In this document: positions 1 through 5,560 of the stretch, piece by piece
Position numbering within the stretch: the stretch's first letter is position 1
Layout: each line of letters begins with the position of its first letter
Assembly: GCA_903863315.1 (NCBI GenBank)
Contig: CAIPBN010000651.1
Coordinates: 1 to 7,760, forward strand
DNA: 7,760 bases
Direction of reading: 5' to 3'
Source of the DNA: an uncultured Verrucomicrobiota bacterium
GTDB taxonomy: Bacteria > Verrucomicrobiota > Verrucomicrobiia > Limisphaerales > SXTU01
Translations under genes and position numbers: made by a program
Notes under the pieces: generated by a model
The model's input: only the letters and a program-made list of their open reading frames with translations
What the model was told of the DNA's origin: nothing
Database searches by the model: none

Positions 1-1061
1 CCGTAAATCTCCGGGTCGCGCTCGCCGGAGTCGCCGACGAGGATGAATCGTCGCTTGGGGAACTGCCGCAACATCGGCTCAATGACGCCGGGCTTGTAGT
101 TCTCCGGTGAGTCAAACAGCGCGAGGAAGGAGCTGTCCTTCACGCGGAACTGCTTCATGTGCCACGAGCCGGCGGGGAAGCCGCTCGCGGCGGTGAACTC
201 GGTGATTGGCTCGTAGAGCTGCCAAGGACTCGCGCTGACGTAGTGGAAGCTCGCACCATCCGCCGACCACGCGCGATACACCGCCGCCATGCCGGGCACC
301 GCTTGGAACGGTTCGTAAAAAGTCTTCCGCAGCAGCGCCTGTCGGTCGCGGACGTGGCTGACCTTGATGGTGTCGTCCACGTCCGAGATGACGGAGATGC
401 CCGTGTCGCCGAGCAAGTGCGCCGTGCCGCGAAACTCCCGCGTGTCGCCCGCGCGCAAGTCGGCGGTGAAGGTGACTGGCTTGGCATCTGCGTTCGCGAG
501 CCGCAACTCGCCGCGCACGTGACCGTCTGCCGCCGATTCGCCGACTGGAAACACCCGCCCGCCGAGGCGCACGGAGATTTGCTTGCCGCGCTCGTTGTCC
601 ACGAGGAAAGCCTTGGCGCGCGACTCGAACAGCTTGCGCTCCGCCGCGTCCTTCGGTTCCGCGACCAGCCCGAGCGTTTTTCGCAACGCCGCCGCCGTGA
701 GCACGCGCCGCTCCGGCTCGAAGACCAGCCCATGCACCGGCACTCGCCACTCGCCCGCTGCCGCCTCGCGCCACCCGAACGTCGGGTAGAACAGCACGCG
801 CTCATCAGACCGCAAACCGGCTGCGCGAGAAGACGGGACGGCCACAAGGACGCACAGAAGGCACAAGAGGCGAAACTCAAGACCGACCGACAGCCCGCGA
901 CGAGTCCCCTCTCCCCCGATGGGGGTGAGGGAGAAGAAGCGCGTGCCTATGCCCGGTCCGGCGACGGACGCGCCCGACGGCGGCTGCAAGCCGCCGGCAC
1001 AGGTTTCTGTTGCGTCTTCTGCGCCTCTTTGTAGCAAACCAGTTGGCCCTTCGCGGCTCAT
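1..1061 (-). CDS. App1-like phosphatidate phosphatase (DUF2183), 3' end beyond window
   Basis: The frame reading toward position 1 encodes the catalytic core of the App1/DUF2183 phosphatase family, HAD-like enzymes that dephosphorylate phosphatidate to diacylglycerol. Numbered from an ATG at 1061, 353 complete codons are present. A hydrophobic signal-like stretch (LLCLLCVLVAV) lies at about 65-75 and is followed by AxA-type small residues. The catalytic motif SDVDDTIK (DxDxT) is near 226-233, FHYVSASPWQLYEP near 272-285, and GSWHMKQF and LVGDSGERDPEIY near the edge. The ATG at 1061 overlaps the TGA of the upstream hydrolase gene as ATGA, so translational coupling is likely, although no Shine-Dalgarno is visible. 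The first 65 codons read through repeat DNA. A TTG at 866, inside a repeat and directly before the signal peptide, is the alternative start (288 visible codons). The family call is firm, the start is not, and phosphatidate as substrate is inferred from the family. Confidence 0.87.
   Translation of the reverse strand, partial: MSREGPTGLLQRGAEDATETCAGGLQPPSGASVAGPGIGTRFFSLTPIGGEGTRRGLSVGLEFRLLCLLCVLVAVPSSRAAGLRSDERVLFYPTFGWREAAAGEWRVPVHGLVFEPERRVLTAAALRKTLGLVAEPKDAAERKLFESRAKAFLVDNERGKQISVRLGGRVFPVGESAADGHVRGELRLANADAKPVTFTADLRAGDTREFRGTAHLLGDTGISVISDVDDTIKVSHVRDRQALLRKTFYEPFQAVPGMAAVYRAWSADGASFHYVSASPWQLYEPITEFTAASGFPAGSWHMKQFRVKDSSFLALFDSPENYKPGVIEPMLRQFPKRRFILVGDSGERDPEIY
841..876 (-). repeat. 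9-base periodic repeat, copy 1 (encodes signal peptide of phosphatase)
   Basis: Read on the minus strand this is a run of four imperfect 9-base units of the form TTGTGCCTT / CTGTGCGTC / CTTGTGGCC. It is in frame in the phosphatase gene and encodes its hydrophobic segment RLLCLLCVLVA. Related copies lie at 1004-1034 (plus strand) and 2564-2597 (minus strand). All end in a TTTGTGGC-like unit. Confidence 0.75.
907..931. repeat. Inverted repeat (CCCTCTCCCCC / GGGGGTGAGGG hairpin)
   Basis: Eleven-base arms at 907-917 and 921-931 pair with a single T-T mismatch around a GAT loop. No T-run follows on either strand, so it does not look like an intrinsic terminator. It lies in the doubtful N-terminal part of the phosphatase frame. 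Confidence 0.7.
978..996. repeat. Perfect GC-rich hairpin CGGCGGCT-GCA-AGCCGCCG
   Basis: Perfect 8-base arms (978-985 and 989-996) surround a 3-base loop. No T-tract follows. It sits between the end of the hydrolase gene and the secure part of the phosphatase gene, next to the 907-931 hairpin, so it is read here as a dispersed palindromic repeat rather than a terminator. Confidence 0.7.
1004..1034 (+). repeat. 9-base periodic repeat, copy 2 (opposite orientation)
   Basis: On the plus strand three units (TTGCGTCTT, CTGCGCCTC, TTTGTAGC) follow the same 9-base period as the copies at 841-876 and 2564-2597, but in inverted orientation. It lies 24 bases beyond the end of the hydrolase gene. On this strand it starts an open frame, which is judged an antisense shadow. 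Confidence 0.65.
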
Positions 1062-2737
1062 TTCAGCTTCGGCAGCGTCTGCGAGACGACGTGCCACTTG
1101 GGGCGCTTCCATGTTTCGCGGAAGGCTGCGAGCGTTCCCTCGGCGGCCTTGCGGGCGCGCTCGTCGCCGTCGAGGAAGAGCACGAAATCAAACTGCTGCG
1201 CGGGCGTGCCGAAGGTCGCGTCGAAGTGCCGCACGATTTCGTTCGCCGGAAGTGTCTTGCGCCCGAGCACCTCCACCAGCGGCAGCTTCAACCCAGTGAA
1301 GGCACTGGCCGGCTCGTAGGCCTTGTAGACCAGCTCGGTGCAGACCAGTTCGGCGTCGGTGGCGAAGTCGAAGTTGAAATCGTAAGGCCGGCCCGCGTAG
1401 TGGAAGGCGCGCACGAGCGCCGTCGCCTTCTCGACGAGCGACAGCCGGGGTCGCAGCACGACGAGCGCGTCCGCCTCCACCGCGTGTTCCAGTGAGGTGA
1501 AGGACACCCCCTCGCTCTGCGCCTCCAGCACGCGGACGGGGTGGCCGTGGTAAGGCTGCTGGCACGTCGCGTGCGCGGCGGGGTAACGCGCTTTCAGGAG
1601 GGCGTCGAAGTCGTCGGCCTCCACCGCCACGCGCAGCCAGGCGCGAAACTCCGGCGTGTTGAAGAAGGTGCGGCGTTCCTCCGGCGTGCCGAGATAGACG
1701 GCGGCGTGCGGCCAGAAGCCGGGCAGGCCGATGTTCGAGAGATACCAGTTGCGGCGGGTGATGAGCACGTCGCCGGGCTGGAGGCGCGGGCGCAATTCGC
1801 GGGCCTGCGCCTCGGTGATGAGCGAGGCGTCCTTGCGGCGGACCTTCGTGTCGCCCATCCACTCGGCGATGCCGGATTGCACGGGGAGCCAGAGCGAGCC
1901 GCCGGTGCGCTTGAGGACTTCGATGGCGTTTTTGGCCGTGAGCAACTCGGTCTTGCCGATGGCACCGCGAAAAATCTCCGCCTCATCCTCGCGCACGATG
2001 GCGCGGAGCGCGGGCGAAACGTCGCTGCCTACAGTGCGAAGATACGCGGCCAGCGCGCCGAAGTGCGCGGCGTGGACGGCGTTGAGATGGCGGAGCTTGA
2101 GCTGCGCGTAGGTTCCTTTCGGCAGGCCCAGCTCGGGCACCGGCTCGTTGAGGAAGACGTCCATGCCGGGGTCGTTGTCCGCGCGCGCAATGAACGCCAG
2201 CGCCCAGCGGTGCTGCGCGAAGTGCGCGGCGCACCGCACGAGGAAGGACTCGTCCTGCACGGGCCGGCGCAGCAGGAGGAAGTCGCGGTGGAAGTCCGCC
2301 GTTGCTTCGAGCGCGACGGTGTAATCGAGGAAGGATTTCCAAGTATCCCAGACCGCTTCCTTCTGCTCGCGAGGCAGCACGCGGGCCTCGGCGAGGCACT
2401 TTTCCGGGAAGAGTTCGGGGCGCTGGCGGGCGAAGTCCACCGTGCGCTTCAGCCCGCCGCGATGGCGCAGCACAGCGGCTTGGTCGCCGGTGATGCGGGC
2501 GGGTTGGTCAGCGGCGGGGAGCTTGGCGATGGAAGTGGGTGGAGCAGCGCTGCAAAGCGGGAGGGCCACAAAAAGACACAAGAAGGCGCAGCAAAGTAGG
2601 TCAGCGCATCTTGCCTGACCTCCATTTGAAATGAACCGCCCAAGCGGGGGCTTGAAGTCAGAAGGACAGGCGGGACGCACTGTCCTACTTTGCTGGCGCG
2701 TCAAGCCCCCCGCTCGAAAGGCTAAAGGGTCTTTCAT
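1058..2737 (-). CDS. YiiX/YebB-like permuted NlpC/P60 cysteine hydrolase, exported
   Basis: A 559-residue protein whose C-terminal half is a permuted papain-like (YiiX/YebB, NlpC/P60-type) domain, in which the catalytic His precedes the Cys. LQPGDVLITRRNWYLSNIGL leads to FWPHAAVYLG (His344, proposed base) and ELVCTELVYKAYE carries the proposed nucleophile Cys466. Residues from about 70 to 315 are a mostly helical region I do not recognise. A hydrophobic segment at about 47-60 (LLCCAFLCLFVALP), followed by CSAAPP, looks like a signal peptide, so the enzyme is probably periplasmic or outer-envelope. The ATG at 2737 overlaps the TGA of the glycosyltransferase gene (ATGA) and has a GGGAGG seven bases upstream, a strong coupled start. 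The N-terminal ~52 codons are repeat-derived. A TTG at 2581 would give 507 residues starting at the signal peptide, and an ATG at 2773 would add 12 residues inside the upstream gene. The natural substrate is unknown; family members cleave amide or ester bonds. Confidence 0.86.
   Translation of the reverse strand: MKDPLAFRAGGLTRQQSRTVRPACPSDFKPPLGRFISNGGQARCADLLCCAFLCLFVALPLCSAAPPTSIAKLPAADQPARITGDQAAVLRHRGGLKRTVDFARQRPELFPEKCLAEARVLPREQKEAVWDTWKSFLDYTVALEATADFHRDFLLLRRPVQDESFLVRCAAHFAQHRWALAFIARADNDPGMDVFLNEPVPELGLPKGTYAQLKLRHLNAVHAAHFGALAAYLRTVGSDVSPALRAIVREDEAEIFRGAIGKTELLTAKNAIEVLKRTGGSLWLPVQSGIAEWMGDTKVRRKDASLITEAQARELRPRLQPGDVLITRRNWYLSNIGLPGFWPHAAVYLGTPEERRTFFNTPEFRAWLRVAVEADDFDALLKARYPAAHATCQQPYHGHPVRVLEAQSEGVSFTSLEHAVEADALVVLRPRLSLVEKATALVRAFHYAGRPYDFNFDFATDAELVCTELVYKAYEPASAFTGLKLPLVEVLGRKTLPANEIVRHFDATFGTPAQQFDFVLFLDGDERARKAAEGTLAAFRETWKRPKWHVVSQTLPKLK
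2564..2597 (-). repeat. Periodic repeat, copy 3 (encodes signal peptide of hydrolase)
   Basis: On the minus strand the units GCTGCGCCTT, CTTGTGTCTT and TTTGTGGCC repeat with a period of about 10 bases and match copy 1 in sequence and direction. In the hydrolase frame it encodes CCAFLCLFVA, the hydrophobic core of the signal peptide. Its upstream end overlaps the neighbouring hairpin repeat at 2589-2621. Confidence 0.72.
2589..2621 (+). repeat. 33-base hairpin repeat, copy A
   Basis: It starts with CAGCAAAGT and continues with arms AGGTCAG (2598-2604) and CTGACCT (2615-2621) around a 10-base loop. It matches copy B (2663-2695, opposite strand) at 27 of 33 positions. The two arm differences are compensatory and the other four lie in the loop. 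Confidence 0.8.
2641..2654. repeat. Small palindrome CAAGC-GGGG-GCTTG between the inverted repeats
   Basis: Five-base arms flank a four-base loop, close to the midpoint between copies A and B. A near copy in inverted sense, CAAGCCCCCCGCTCG, occurs at 2702-2716. Both lie within the doubtful N-terminal part of the hydrolase frame. Confidence 0.55.
2663..2695 (-). repeat. 33-base hairpin repeat, copy B (inverted relative to copy A)
   Basis: On the plus strand the arms are AGGACAG (2663-2669) and CTGTCCT (2680-2686) around a 10-base loop, followed by ACTTTGCTG. Read on the minus strand it begins with the same CAGCAAAGTAGG as copy A. A and B could also pair with each other into one long stem enclosing the 2641-2654 palindrome. 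Confidence 0.8.
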
Positions 2738-3858
2738 TTCGCAGCCTCCCAACGGTTGACGACTTCGCGGCAAACGGCGGCTGCCGCGCCGGGCTTGCCG
2801 AGTTCCTTCGCCGCCCGCGCCATCGCGGCGAGCTTCTTTGAGCCGAGCAACTGGCCGAGGCGATATGGCAGGTCCTCGACGCGGTTGGCTTTTTCCGCCG
2901 CGCCATGCTGCAGGAGGAAATCGCTGTTTGCCGCCTCCTGGCCGGGGATGGGGTTGAGGATGAAGAGCGGCCGGCCTAGCGCGAGCGCCTCGGAGGTGGT
3001 AAGGCCGCCGGGCTTGGTGATGAGCAGGTCCGCGATGGTCATCAGCTCGTGCATATTGCGGACGAAGCCGAGGACGTGCGTCGGGCGCTTGCGGTCCTGC
3101 GCGGCGAGTTCGCGGCGCAGCTCCTCGTTGCGACCCGCGACCACGAGCGTTTGGAGCGGCGTCGGAATCTTGTCGAGCTCCCCGAGGATTTCCGCGACTG
3201 GGCCCATGCCGAAACCGCCGCTCAGGACGAGCAGGGTAGGGAGGTCATCGCGGAGGCCGTAGGCCTTGCACACGGCGGTGGCGTCCACGGACTGCGAGAA
3301 CTTCGCGGCGACGGGGATGCCGGTGACGACGACCTCCTCGGCTTTCACCCCGCGCGCTACGATGCGGGCCTTTGTCTCTTCGGCGGCGACGCAGTAGAGG
3401 TTCACCGACGGCTCCATCCACAGCGCGTGCGCCTCGAAGTCCGTGACAACGCACGCGGTAAACGGCCGGAAGACCGGGTCTTTGGCGAGCATCGCGCCGG
3501 TGATTTCCAGCGGGAGGAAGTGCGTGCAGAGCATCACGTCGGGGCGGAAGGCCTTCACGTGCTTGATGAACTTCGAGTTCGCGCGGCTGGCGAAGGTGCG
3601 GCGGACGCGCGTGAGCTTGCGCATGAGCGCGGGGCTGTCGGTCTTCTTGAAGAGGTGCGCGTAAAGCTCCGGCGCGTGGTCAATCACCTTCACGTAGCCC
3701 TCGGAGTAGAGCTTGCGCGAGAGCTTGGAGACGAAGTCCAGCACGTCCACGCGCTCTACGGTGTCGGCGGGCCGGGCGGCGCGCCAGGCCTCCTCCAGCG
3801 CGGCAGCGGCCTGCAAGTGCCCGGCTCCGGCAGTGACGGTGGCGATGAGGATGCGCAT
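2734..3858 (-). CDS. MGDG-synthase/UgtP-family diacylglycerol glycosyltransferase
   Basis: A 374-residue GT28-type glycosyltransferase of the monogalactosyldiacylglycerol synthase and processive diacylglycerol glucosyltransferase family. Family members move a hexose from a UDP-sugar to diacylglycerol at the cytoplasmic membrane face. The N-terminal lipid-binding domain opens with MRILIATVTAGAGHLQAA (1-18) and includes PDVMLCTHFLP (106-116) and VVTDFEAHALWMEP (137-150). The C-terminal nucleotide-sugar domain shows GIPV (180-183), LSGGFGMGP (212-220), VLGFVRNMHELM (262-273), the donor-site stretch TKPGGLTTSEALALGRP (281-297) and NPIPGQEAAN (302-311). Length is typical. The ATG at 3858 starts directly at the first strand of the fold. 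A GTG at 3903 would add 15 unrelated residues. No clear Shine-Dalgarno precedes it. It is the first gene of the operon and its stop overlaps the hydrolase ATG. Sugar and acceptor cannot be fixed from sequence. Confidence 0.9.
   Translation of the reverse strand: MRILIATVTAGAGHLQAAAALEEAWRAARPADTVERVDVLDFVSKLSRKLYSEGYVKVIDHAPELYAHLFKKTDSPALMRKLTRVRRTFASRANSKFIKHVKAFRPDVMLCTHFLPLEITGAMLAKDPVFRPFTACVVTDFEAHALWMEPSVNLYCVAAEETKARIVARGVKAEEVVVTGIPVAAKFSQSVDATAVCKAYGLRDDLPTLLVLSGGFGMGPVAEILGELDKIPTPLQTLVVAGRNEELRRELAAQDRKRPTHVLGFVRNMHELMTIADLLITKPGGLTTSEALALGRPLFILNPIPGQEAANSDFLLQHGAAEKANRVEDLPYRLGQLLGSKKLAAMARAAKELGKPGAAAAVCREVVNRWEAAK
2745..2750 (-). promoter_or_regulatory. Shine-Dalgarno GGGAGG for the coupled hydrolase start
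   Basis: GGGAGG lies inside the 3' end of the glycosyltransferase gene, seven bases before the ATG at 2737. It is the main reason for choosing 2737 over downstream starts. The same GGAGG with seven-base spacing occurs before the VWA gene at 6538. Confidence 0.7.
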
Positions 3859-4007
3859 GGGAAGTGGTAACGGATTGGTAGCAAAGCGCAGCCGGGGCTG
3901 CACGGATATTTCAATTCGCGGACTGTTCGCACTTGCTCGGACGAAGCCAGGCGCAACTCTCTTACGATCCTTGAAAACGAGGGGCTGTTCCTGCCACGCT
4001 CCCGGCC
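3859..4007. promoter_or_regulatory. Divergent intergenic region between the two gene sets
   Basis: This 149-base gap separates the minus-strand glycolipid operon from the plus-strand glyoxalase gene, so it should hold promoters for both directions. I found no pair of -35/-10 hexamers with good spacing on either strand. It contains the palindrome at 3888-3901 and is less GC-rich in its middle. The regulatory role rests on gene orientation only. Confidence 0.4.
3888..3901. repeat. GCAGCC-GG-GGCTGC palindrome
   Basis: Six-base perfect arms around a two-base loop. The 12-mer AGCCGGGGCTGC at 3890-3901 recurs exactly at 4391-4402, so copies flank the glyoxalase gene on both sides. There is no adjacent T-run. 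Confidence 0.55.
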
Positions 4008-4412
4008 ATGAAAGTCAAAAAACTCCTCCACACCCGGTATCGCGTGAACGACATCGAACGCACGGTGAAGTTTTATCGGGACATCCTCGGTCTGGAAGAG
4101 GTGCGCCGGCACAAGTCCCCGCGCGGCTCGGAACTGGTGTTCCTGAAAGCGCCGGAGAGCGAGGAGACGGTGGAGGTCTGCTACTTCCCATCAAGCGGCC
4201 CGGTGCAAGTGCAGCCGGACCTGACACATCTGGCCTTCTCGGTGGACAGCTTGGAGGAGTTTGGCAAGCACCTGGCCGCCCATGGCCTGAAGTATTCCGA
4301 CGGGCCGACGATGAAGGACAACGGCGGCGGGTTTGCCTTCGTAGATGCCCCGGAGGGCTACGAGATTGAGCTCATTCAGTCAGCCCCCCAAGCCGGGGCT
4401 GCTGGATACTGA
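4008..4412 (+). CDS. Glyoxalase I-like VOC family metalloenzyme
   Basis: A 134-residue single vicinal-oxygen-chelate protein resembling lactoylglutathione lyase (E. coli GloA is about the same size). The N-terminus LLHTRYRVNDIERTVKFYRDILG (5-27, written here as the known family opening LLHT...RV.D..R...FY) carries His8, and Glu56 lies in ETVEVCYF. His74 lies in DLTHLAFSVD and Glu121 in GYEIELIQ. Together these match the His/Glu/His/Glu metal ligands of glyoxalase I. Such enzymes isomerise the thiol hemithioacetal of methylglyoxal, but other VOC enzymes share this layout and the loop between Glu56 and His74 is shorter and Pro-rich. The ATG start is the first plausible one and no Shine-Dalgarno is visible. 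It is divergent from the glycolipid operon and lies 66 bases before the transporter gene, possibly in the same transcript. The last codons are made of a repeat hairpin (4381-4402), so the tail QAGAAGY is probably not conserved. Confidence 0.85.
   Translation: MKVKKLLHTRYRVNDIERTVKFYRDILGLEEVRRHKSPRGSELVFLKAPESEETVEVCYFPSSGPVQVQPDLTHLAFSVDSLEEFGKHLAAHGLKYSDGPTMKDNGGGFAFVDAPEGYEIELIQSAPQAGAAGY
4381..4402. repeat. CAGCCCC...GGGGCTG hairpin across the glyoxalase stop
   Basis: The seven-base arms CAGCCCC (4381-4387) and GGGGCTG (4395-4401) can pair around a seven-base loop. The segment ends with AGCCGGGGCTGC, identical to 3890-3901. It encodes the final residues of the glyoxalase and lies just before its TGA at 4410-4412. 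It is not followed by Ts. Confidence 0.55.
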
Positions 4413-4432
4413 GCCGGGCGGACGGCCAGATT

Positions 4433-4450
4433 GGGCGTGTCACCACGCCC
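4433..4450 (+). terminator. Weak terminator-like hairpin after the glyoxalase gene
   Basis: GGGCGTG (4433-4439) pairs perfectly with CACGCCC (4444-4450) around a TCAC loop, 20 bases after the glyoxalase stop. It is followed by CCCCTTCCC rather than a T-run, so intrinsic termination is doubtful and read-through into the transporter gene is possible. Confidence 0.3.
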
Positions 4451-4478
4451 CCCTTCCCGCTAGGCTCTTGGGAATCAA

Positions 4479-5498
4479 ATGAACCGACCGACACAGATCT
4501 CGTATGGCGTGATGCTGGCCATGCTGCTGGCCGTGGCGTTCATGGGCCTGGCCACGCCGTTGTTGACGGTGCTGTTCGCCCTTTTCGCGCTCAATGTTTT
4601 CAGCTTCAAGCGGCATAGCAAATCCTTCGCCATCGCGCTGTTCCTGGTCACCGTCGGGGCCATCTGCCTCACCGCCACGTTCTTCGCCCTGGAGACGGTG
4701 TCCGCCGCCCCCAAGCTGGCCGACCGGTTGGTGCCCAAGGTGCTCGAATACGCCCGCATGCACGAAGTTGAGCTGCCGTTCACGGACGTGGAGAGCCTGA
4801 TGCAGTTGGTCCGGGATGAAGTGCTGGAACGCTTCGGTCTGCTGGGCAGCGCCGGCACCAACCTGCTGCGGCAGGCGGCCTTTGTCGTCATCGGCATCGT
4901 TGTGGCCATCAGCCTGTTTGAAAACGCGACCATCGTCATCGACCGCGAGAAGCACACGTTGAAAAACAACCTCTACTTGTTGACCGCCGACGAGGTGGGC
5001 AAGCGCTTTGAGTTGTTTTACAAGAGCTTCCACATGGTGATGGGGGCGCAGATAATCATTTCGGCGATCAACACGGTGTTCACCGGGATCTTCCTCTTCA
5101 GTTCGGGTTATCCGTATCCGGGACTGCTGGTCGGAGTGACCTTTTTATGCGGATTGCTGCCCATCCTGGGCAACATCCTGAGCAACACCATCATCGTCAG
5201 CGTGGGGCTGACGGTGGACCTCCATCACGCGTTTGGCGCGCTGGCCTTTCTGATCGTAATCCACAAGTTTGAGTATTTTCTGAACAGCAAGATCATCGGC
5301 AAGCGCATCCAAAATCCGATGTGGATGACGCTGCTGGCACTGGTGGTGGGCGAGCGCCTCATGGGCGTGCCGGGCATGATCCTCGCGCCCGTGGTGCTGC
5401 ACTACATCAAGTCAGAGACCTCGCGCGTGGCGGTGACCGCAGGGGTGGGAGAAAAAAGCACTCAGGCCACGGAATCACCCTCTGCAGCGGCAGATTGA
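4479..5498 (+). CDS. AI-2E family transporter (PerM/YdiK-like membrane protein)
   Basis: A 339-residue polytopic inner-membrane protein of the AI-2E transporter (TqsA/PerM/YdiK) family, which includes an autoinducer-2 exporter and Na+/H+ antiporter-like members. Hydrophobic segments lie at about 8-40 (a hairpin of two), 50-72, 130-148, 188-208, 212-243, 248-262 and 282-311. A hydrophilic, presumably extracytoplasmic or cytosolic loop lies at about 75-128. Family hallmarks are in the C-terminal half: GLLPILGNILSN (225-236), HKFEYFLNSKIIGKRIQNP (262-280) and the ending GERLMGVPGMILAPVV (291-306). The ATG at 4479 has only a weak GGGAA eight bases upstream. The C-terminal 20 residues are polar and low in complexity. 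It converges with the VWA gene across a 62-base gap. The cargo cannot be inferred: many family members do not transport AI-2. Confidence 0.88.
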   Translation: MNRPTQISYGVMLAMLLAVAFMGLATPLLTVLFALFALNVFSFKRHSKSFAIALFLVTVGAICLTATFFALETVSAAPKLADRLVPKVLEYARMHEVELPFTDVESLMQLVRDEVLERFGLLGSAGTNLLRQAAFVVIGIVVAISLFENATIVIDREKHTLKNNLYLLTADEVGKRFELFYKSFHMVMGAQIIISAINTVFTGIFLFSSGYPYPGLLVGVTFLCGLLPILGNILSNTIIVSVGLTVDLHHAFGALAFLIVIHKFEYFLNSKIIGKRIQNPMWMTLLALVVGERLMGVPGMILAPVVLHYIKSETSRVAVTAGVGEKSTQATESPSAAAD

Positions 5499-5560
5499 AG
5501 TGCGTCGCAGGGCCACGAGCCACGCCCTCGGCGAAACGAAAGCCGTGGGGCCAGAGCTTT

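Noticed and set aside
159..1034. Plus-strand open frame of 291 codons opposite the phosphatase gene
   Set aside because: The composition is Arg/Ala/His-rich shadow sequence, and the minus-strand frame carries the DVDDT and VGDSGERDPEIY motifs.
1010..1495. Plus-strand frame starting in repeat copy 2 (MRLLRLFVANQL...)
   Set aside because: The hydrophobic start comes from the repeat and the rest is antisense to the hydrolase C-terminus. There is no domain or ribosome binding site.
1541..2599. Long plus-strand open frame (352 codons) opposite the hydrolase gene
   Set aside because: It is antisense to a gene with clear catalytic motifs, shows no recognisable domain and is explained by GC-rich codon bias leaving the opposite frames open.
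4440..5033. Minus-strand frame of 197 codons opposite the transporter
   Set aside because: Gln/His/Asp-rich shadow of a hydrophobic membrane protein gene; the plus strand has the family motifs.
5499..5560. Possible bidirectional terminator between the convergent transporter and VWA genes
   Set aside because: Only short CCACG/CGTGG pairings with a long loop and a single TTTT near 5560 were found; too weak to call.
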